64,000 nucleotides of DNA from SAR202 cluster bacterium bin90 (GTDB lineage: Bacteria > Chloroflexota > Dehalococcoidia > Lucifugimonadales > JADFKI01): positions 1 through 64,000 of the forward strand of contig MPND01000016.1 of the NCBI GenBank assembly GCA_002238855.1, in the 5' to 3' direction. The first letter of the stretch is position 1. Every line of letters begins with the position of its first letter. The position numbers were made by a program, and so were the translations under genes. The notes under the pieces are model-generated. The model saw only the letters and a program-made list of their open reading frames with translations. It was not told the DNA's origin and ran no database searches. Below, piece by piece: positions 60,340-64,000 of this stretch.

Positions 60340-61320
60340 ATGAGAAAGAAACTGTTAGGAGGCTTACTTGTCGTCGCTATTCTTGCCACGGCAGGCACAG
60401 TAGCGACGCAGGTAAACACCACGGAAGCCAGCACCACATCGCACACGAATGCAGAACGCGCCTCTGCACAGGGCGGTATGGGCGCCGAGCAAAGCGAATC
60501 CACATCCAGACCATTCATCGGCATAGCCATCACCTCAGTCCCGGAGGGCAGCGACACCGACGGCGCGCTCATAGTCCGCGTCGTCGAAGGCAGCGCAGCA
60601 GACGGCAACCTGCAGGTGGACGACATCATCACCGCACTCGATGACGAATCCGTTGCCGGCCCGCGCGATGTCGTAAGCATAGTGCGCGATCATGCCCCCG
60701 GCGATGTGATTGTCTTCAGCGTTTTCCGAGACGGCACCGGTATGAACATCAGCATCACCGTCGGGGAGCGGGATGAATCAGCCCACGATGGCAGAAGTGG
60801 CAATCGCGGCGGCTATTACAAGTCCGGCATCTTCGGCAAGTCAAATGAACATCTCGTCCTGTCCGACACGCGCTACATGACCGATGACGGCGTGAAGACC
60901 GTGCGCAAGGCGGTAGGCACGGCTCAGAACATCGACACGGACGCGGGCACATTCGACCTGCTGCTGCGCGACGATTCCGAAACCCTGTCCTTCACCATCG
61001 ACGACGACACCAGGATAGCGACAGACGCCGTTGAAGGCGAAGCAGGCCTCTCCGACCTGAGCGCGGACGCGACCACGATGGTCGTTCAGGTTACGAATCC
61101 GGACGGCACGAGCCAGGTTCAGAGTGTGGTACAAGGCGATTACTCGCTGACGGTCCATTCCATTCTCGGAAGGCATGGTTTCAATATGGTGCCCCGGCTT
61201 GAGAGGGACGGCTCCGGTGGCTTTTCGCCGCAGCGATTCTTCTTCAGGTGGCGCGGCGGCAATGACCAACAGCAGCAGGGCAACTACGATGGAAATCGTG
61301 GTCGCGGCGGACGCAATTAA
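60340..61320 (+). CDS. Secreted PDZ-domain protein with one copy of an unrecognised repeat domain
   Basis: The product is 326 residues. An N-terminal signal/anchor (about 4-22), a Ser/Thr-rich linker and a PDZ domain (about 57-143: 'GALIVRVVEGSAADGNLQVD', 'DIITALDDESVAGPRDVVSI') are followed by a beta-rich repeat domain (about 177-262: 'VGTAQNIDTDAGTFDLLL', 'FTIDDDTRIATDA'). The tail (about 290-326) is rich in Arg, Gly, Gln and Asn. There is no protease domain, so it binds rather than cuts. ATG 60340 has GGGAG 7 nt upstream. The following gene has two copies of the same repeat domain. Confidence 0.8.
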   Translation: MRKKLLGGLLVVAILATAGTVATQVNTTEASTTSHTNAERASAQGGMGAEQSESTSRPFIGIAITSVPEGSDTDGALIVRVVEGSAADGNLQVDDIITALDDESVAGPRDVVSIVRDHAPGDVIVFSVFRDGTGMNISITVGERDESAHDGRSGNRGGYYKSGIFGKSNEHLVLSDTRYMTDDGVKTVRKAVGTAQNIDTDAGTFDLLLRDDSETLSFTIDDDTRIATDAVEGEAGLSDLSADATTMVVQVTNPDGTSQVQSVVQGDYSLTVHSILGRHGFNMVPRLERDGSGGFSPQRFFFRWRGGNDQQQQGNYDGNRGRGGRN

Positions 61321-61350
61321 CCTTCTGCGCATAAACTTCTGCTAACCTCT

Positions 61351-61391
61351 GGTTGCCCGCGGCGTTATACAACGCGGGCAACCATTTTTTT
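61351..61391 (+). terminator. Intrinsic terminator of the PDZ gene
   Basis: GGTTGCCCGCG (61351-61361) pairs with CGCGGGCAACC (61373-61383), 11 perfect bp, 11-nt loop, followed by A and seven T (61385-61391). It lies 30 bp after the stop. Confidence 0.93.
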
Positions 61392-61419
61392 CGACGCAAC
61401 CGAGGGGCAGGAGTTTATC

Positions 61420-62316
61420 GTGATAAACAGAGTGTTAGAAGCGATCCGAAGCACGTCCCTGATTATCAAGCTGATAGGCGGGTTCGTCATAGTCGCGCTT
61501 GTAGTGATGGCAGGGCTATTCGTGGCGCGCCACACAGTCGAGGCAAGTTTCTGGCACGACGGCAAGGGCAAGCGTTATGCCCAGAGCCACGCCCAGAGCC
61601 ACGAATATGACCGCTCCGGCAAGTTCGGACGCGACGCCTACGCTAAGAGTCTGGGTGACATGAAGGGCACACCGGGTCTGGTCATTTCCGACATCAGGAT
61701 GATGCACAACGGCGGAACGCAGAATCTGCGCTACGCGGTGGGCAACGCGCAAAACGTTGATACCGCAGCAGGCACATTCGACCTGTTGCTGCTGGACGGT
61801 TCGGGCACGCTGCCTTTCGCGATCGACGACAATACGAAAGTGTTCATCAATGGGAAAGAGGGCATGTCCGGGCTGGGCGCCGACAGTCTGGTAACAGTGG
61901 TCGAGAAACGAGACCTGGATGGCTGGGCAACTCGACTGGGTCGCGGCTTCGGTATATTTTCCGACGATGGCACGGTAAGGTCCGAAGTCCGCTACCTATC
62001 TGATGGCGGCGTGAAGTCTGTTTCGCAAGTGGTAGGTACCCCGCAGAATATCAACTCTAGCGCTGGCACATTCGAGCTGCTCCTGCGCGATGGCTCCTCT
62101 GTGATGTCGTTCGAGCTTGGCAGCGACGCCGAAGCGCTTGCCCTCGGCTTGAACACTGAGAATACGATAACCGTCGTTCAGACGACGGGGGCGGACGGCT
62201 CAACCGACCTGCAGATTACTACAGGCGGCGAGCAATCGCGCGGCAGGGTAGGCATGTTCGGCTGGTTCGGCGACCGTGACGGCGACGGACGAGGACGCGG
62301 CAGAGGGCACAACTAA
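61420..62316 (+). CDS. Membrane-anchored protein with two copies of the same repeat domain
   Basis: This 298-residue protein of unknown function has a membrane helix (about 15-37) and a His/Ser/Tyr-rich polar segment (about 45-75). Two copies of an approximately 75-residue beta-rich domain follow, at about 90-163 ('YAVGNAQNVDTAAGTFDLLL') and 189-256 ('QVVGTPQNINSSAGTFELLL'). A short 'GDRDGDGRGRGRGHN' tail ends it. The preceding PDZ protein has one copy. Start GTG 61420, with GGGGCAGGAG about 7 nt upstream. It lies 29 bp after the terminator of the PDZ gene, so it must have its own promoter or depend on readthrough. Confidence 0.75.
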   Translation: MINRVLEAIRSTSLIIKLIGGFVIVALVVMAGLFVARHTVEASFWHDGKGKRYAQSHAQSHEYDRSGKFGRDAYAKSLGDMKGTPGLVISDIRMMHNGGTQNLRYAVGNAQNVDTAAGTFDLLLLDGSGTLPFAIDDNTKVFINGKEGMSGLGADSLVTVVEKRDLDGWATRLGRGFGIFSDDGTVRSEVRYLSDGGVKSVSQVVGTPQNINSSAGTFELLLRDGSSVMSFELGSDAEALALGLNTENTITVVQTTGADGSTDLQITTGGEQSRGRVGMFGWFGDRDGDGRGRGRGHN

Positions 62317-62401
62317 CAACATAGACGGTCGGGCGGACACAGGGATATGTCTCGGTCATATTCCCCCTGAGAGGTAAGCACAAGACGAACGTGAAGGAAG
62401 T

Positions 62402-63070
62402 GTGGGCAGTTTAATCCGTCACAGTTTCTTGACACCAATACAACAGCGAGGAGTCATGATTGCTCTGACGGGTGTTACGGCGAAGGTAGTGAGCTCTGTC
62501 TATGTCATTTGGGTGCTGCTGGCTCTCCCTTCAGTTCCGATGCTGAGCGGCGTTGTTCAGGGTGGCTCCGGAGAGGAAGTAGTAGGTTCCTCCGGCATCC
62601 TGTCGTCTTTCCTGCTTATAGCTACTATGTCGTTCTCGCCCCTGATGGCAATTTTCCCCGGTTCACGGGTCGTAGCATGGCTCCTTCGCCACCGTCGCTA
62701 TTTTGGTGTCGCTTCTTTCTCCTATGCTCTAGTCCACGTAGTGTTCTACTTTGTGGGTCTGGAAGGGTTGGCGGCGCTGGTGGACGACCTGCTGGCTCCT
62801 ACTCTCCTCGTGGGTTGGGCAGCATTCTTCATCTTCCTTCCTATGGCGGCAACGTCAAACCGGGTGCTGACGAGAGCTATGGGCTGGAAGCGTTGGAAGA
62901 TGCTGCAGCGGATGGTCTACCTATCAGCGGTGCTGGTTCTCGCCCATTGGGTCATGGTGGAGGGCTCCCCCGGGCCGTTCATCTTCTTTGGTATTCTGGG
63001 TGTCCTGGAGCTCGTGCGCGTGTGGCGTGTCCTTGCTAGGAGGAATACCGCTAAAACCCATGAGGCGTAG
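62402..63070 (+). CDS. MsrQ/YedZ-like ferric-reductase-type heme membrane protein
   Basis: The product is 222 residues (from GTG 62402; an ATG at 62456 is the alternative, with GAGGAG only 2 nt upstream). Six helices of the ferric-reductase-like transmembrane domain include 'RRYFGVASFSYALVHVVFYF' with its heme-ligand His, 'NRVLTRAMGWKRWKMLQRMV' and 'YLSAVLVLAHWVMV' with another His. In Escherichia coli, MsrQ passes electrons from quinones to the exported Mo enzyme MsrP. Here a Mo enzyme of the same superfamily is at 56472 but not adjacent. Confidence 0.82.
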   Translation: MGSLIRHSFLTPIQQRGVMIALTGVTAKVVSSVYVIWVLLALPSVPMLSGVVQGGSGEEVVGSSGILSSFLLIATMSFSPLMAIFPGSRVVAWLLRHRRYFGVASFSYALVHVVFYFVGLEGLAALVDDLLAPTLLVGWAAFFIFLPMAATSNRVLTRAMGWKRWKMLQRMVYLSAVLVLAHWVMVEGSPGPFIFFGILGVLELVRVWRVLARRNTAKTHEA

Positions 63071-63140
63071 CCTCGGCCTGATAGGTTGATGGTTCAATAA
63101 TCGACTTGTGGTATTCCCCCTCTCCCCGTTCTCTAATTCC

Positions 63141-63170
63141 TTGACAGCCTGCTTTAACAACCGCTAACCT
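63141..63170 (+). promoter_or_regulatory. Candidate promoter of the T-box leader
   Basis: Perfect TTGACA (63141-63146), 18-bp spacer, weak -10 TAACCT (63165-63170). It would start RNA near 63177, just before the T-box stem I. Confidence 0.45.
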
Positions 63171-63176
63171 GACTAA

Positions 63177-63565
63177 TGAGAACATTCACAATCATAGCCA
63201 AAGGCTACGACGGAGACGAGTAAGAGGCCACATCCGGCACAGCGAGTCTGGCGCGGCGAAACGGATTCATCCGCAAGTTGCAAGGTGAGAGCAGACGCAC
63301 AGGATAGCCTCCGAAAATCCCTCCCGAGCCGCGCACCGAAAATCCTCGTCCGGCAGGCATGGCTAGACGCTGGGATGAGAAAGTAGACTGCGACGGATTC
63401 GCCTAACGTTAGCAGGGCGGGGGTATGAACACGTACTCCAATGAGCGCATCGCGCGCGTCCGAGCGACGAGCCGGTGAAGCAGGGTGGTACCGCGAGCCA
63501 TCAATTCCAACTCAGGATATTGAACGCCCGTCCCTACAATTTGGGGCGGGCGTTTTACTTTGCCC
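63177..63565 (+). promoter_or_regulatory. T-box leader upstream of citramalate synthase
   Basis: The hallmark AGGGTGGTACCGCG is at 63482-63495; its UGGU should pair with the ACCA end of an uncharged tRNA with discriminator A. Stem I features include GACGAGTA (about 63214-63222) and GGTGAGAG (about 63282-63290). The RNA ends at a strong terminator. When the cognate tRNA is uncharged, the antiterminator forms and the gene is read. The gene product points to isoleucine or leucine. A CTC at 63309-63311 could be a leucine specifier, but I could not fold stem I with confidence. Confidence 0.9.
63523..63558 (+). terminator. T-box-controlled intrinsic terminator
   Basis: AACGCCCGTCCC (63523-63534) pairs with GGGGCGGGCGTT (63543-63554), 12 bp with one T-G, 8-nt loop, followed by TTTTACTTT. 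It lies 30 nt after the T-box sequence, normal for this switch. Confidence 0.92.
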
Positions 63566-63636
63566 GATTATAGAGACTACGGACTGTCGGGCAACAGAAA
63601 AAGTTCTAAACAAACAGAGCGAGGAGCGCAAACGAA

Positions 63637-64000
63637 ATGTCAACATTAACTCTCTACGACACCACTCTGCGGGATGGAACACAGGGCGAGGGCATATCGC
63701 TGTCCGTCGCCGACAAGCTCGCCATCTGCGAGCGCCTCGACGAGCTAGGCGTTCACTACATCGAGGGCGGCTGGCCCGGCTCCAATCCGCGCGACGCCGA
63801 GTTCTTCGAGCGCGCCAAGTCAATGACCCTCAACAGCGCAACGCTCACCGCATTCGGCAGCACCCGCCGCGCCAACATCAGCGCCGGTGAAGATGCAAAC
63901 CTTGCCGCGCTGCTCGAAGCCGAAACTCCCGTGGTAACGCTTGTTGGAAAAAGCTGGGACCTGCATGTTACCCGCGTCCTCGAAACTTCTCTCGAAGAAA
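63637..64000 (+). CDS. cimA: (R)-citramalate synthase, 3' truncated
   Basis: The first 121 residues belong to the LeuA/HMGL-like synthase family: '[20 protein letters not shown]' (metal- and substrate-binding start) and '[20 protein letters not shown]'. The GGWPGSNP stretch is characteristic of the citramalate synthase branch, which condenses pyruvate and acetyl-CoA to begin a threonine-independent isoleucine route. The T-box leader with tRNA control agrees. ATG 63637 has GAGGAG about 10 nt upstream. The gene continues past base 64000. Confidence 0.9.
   Translation, partial: MSTLTLYDTTLRDGTQGEGISLSVADKLAICERLDELGVHYIEGGWPGSNPRDAEFFERAKSMTLNSATLTAFGSTRRANISAGEDANLAALLEAETPVVTLVGKSWDLHVTRVLETSLEE

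Noticed and set aside
1-64000. CRISPR arrays, insertion sequences, integrases or prophage genes
   Set aside because: I looked for regularly spaced repeats, transposase motifs, and terminal inverted repeats and found none.

Overview
The window looks like a chromosomal piece of a free-living, moderately GC-rich bacterium. My best guess is a Chloroflexota lineage of the Dehalococcoidia/SAR202 type. The clues are secreted lipoproteins with very long Pro/Thr linkers, LLM-type flavin oxidoreductases, CaiB/BaiF CoA-transferases, a sulfatase, a T-box leader before a citramalate synthase, and a selenoprotein of the Sec-Gly-x-Cys type. This is inference from gene content only; there is no rRNA here and no phylogeny was run. 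No insertion sequence, prophage or CRISPR array is visible.

Region 1 (1-12.4 kb): a truncated Leu/Ile/Val-type binding protein followed by a TorS-like sensor kinase; a zinc deaminase; an LLM oxidoreductase; a surface protein with a Thr/Pro stalk; then a minus-strand run of D-aminoacylase-like amidohydrolase, four-carbon acid sugar kinase, THUMP-domain RNA methyltransferase and aroA. Region 2 (12.4-22 kb): prfB with a programmed +1 frameshift, a DppA/DppB/DppC-type peptide transporter interrupted by a P-loop-like protein that lacks the Walker lysine, a membrane-fused spermidine synthase, otsA and a DoxX protein.

Region 3 (22-41.6 kb) is the centrepiece: a cobalamin cluster of about 19 kb. It is led by a sigma70-like promoter, a B12 riboswitch and an intrinsic terminator. 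The order is cobN, two duplicated alpha/beta hydrolases, a fused ChlI/ChlD-type subunit, a DUF6883/DUF4926 pair, cbtB, cbtA, cobO, an unknown 92-residue protein, cobT, cobS, cbiB, a threonine-phosphate decarboxylase, an alpha-ribazole phosphatase, cbiP, a broken DUF2442 gene with DUF4160, cobU, a PduX-like threonine kinase and cbiE. Together these cover cobalt uptake and chelation, adenosylation, amidation, aminopropanol-phosphate supply and nucleotide-loop assembly. Most corrin-ring methyltransferases must lie elsewhere.

Region 4 (41.6-50.2 kb): a sulfatase, a six-helix voltage-gated cation channel with a TLEGW filter, tRNA-Ser(UGA), and sucC and sucD separated by a selenoprotein gene and a PhnB-like gene. 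The selenoprotein reading frame is split by an in-frame UGA in a U-G-T-C motif. A perfect 8-bp hairpin sits 11 nt downstream at bSECIS distance. A pentapeptide-repeat lipoprotein follows. Region 5 (50.4-64 kb): a glutaredoxin-thioredoxin reductase fusion, three tandem deoxyribosyltransferase-like paralogues, an SDR enzyme, a DUF4258/DUF2283 pair, a thiolase, a Tat-exported molybdopterin oxidoreductase, a CaiB family transferase, a JAMM peptidase, a PDZ protein and its neighbour that share a repeated domain I do not recognise, an MsrQ/YedZ-like heme membrane protein, and a T-box-controlled citramalate synthase that runs off the end.

The most unusual items are the UGTC selenoprotein, the alpha/beta-hydrolase pair inside the cobaltochelatase operon, three different two-gene DUF modules set into metabolic operons (one decayed), the repeat domain at 60.3-62.3 kb, and the deoxyribosyltransferase triplication.
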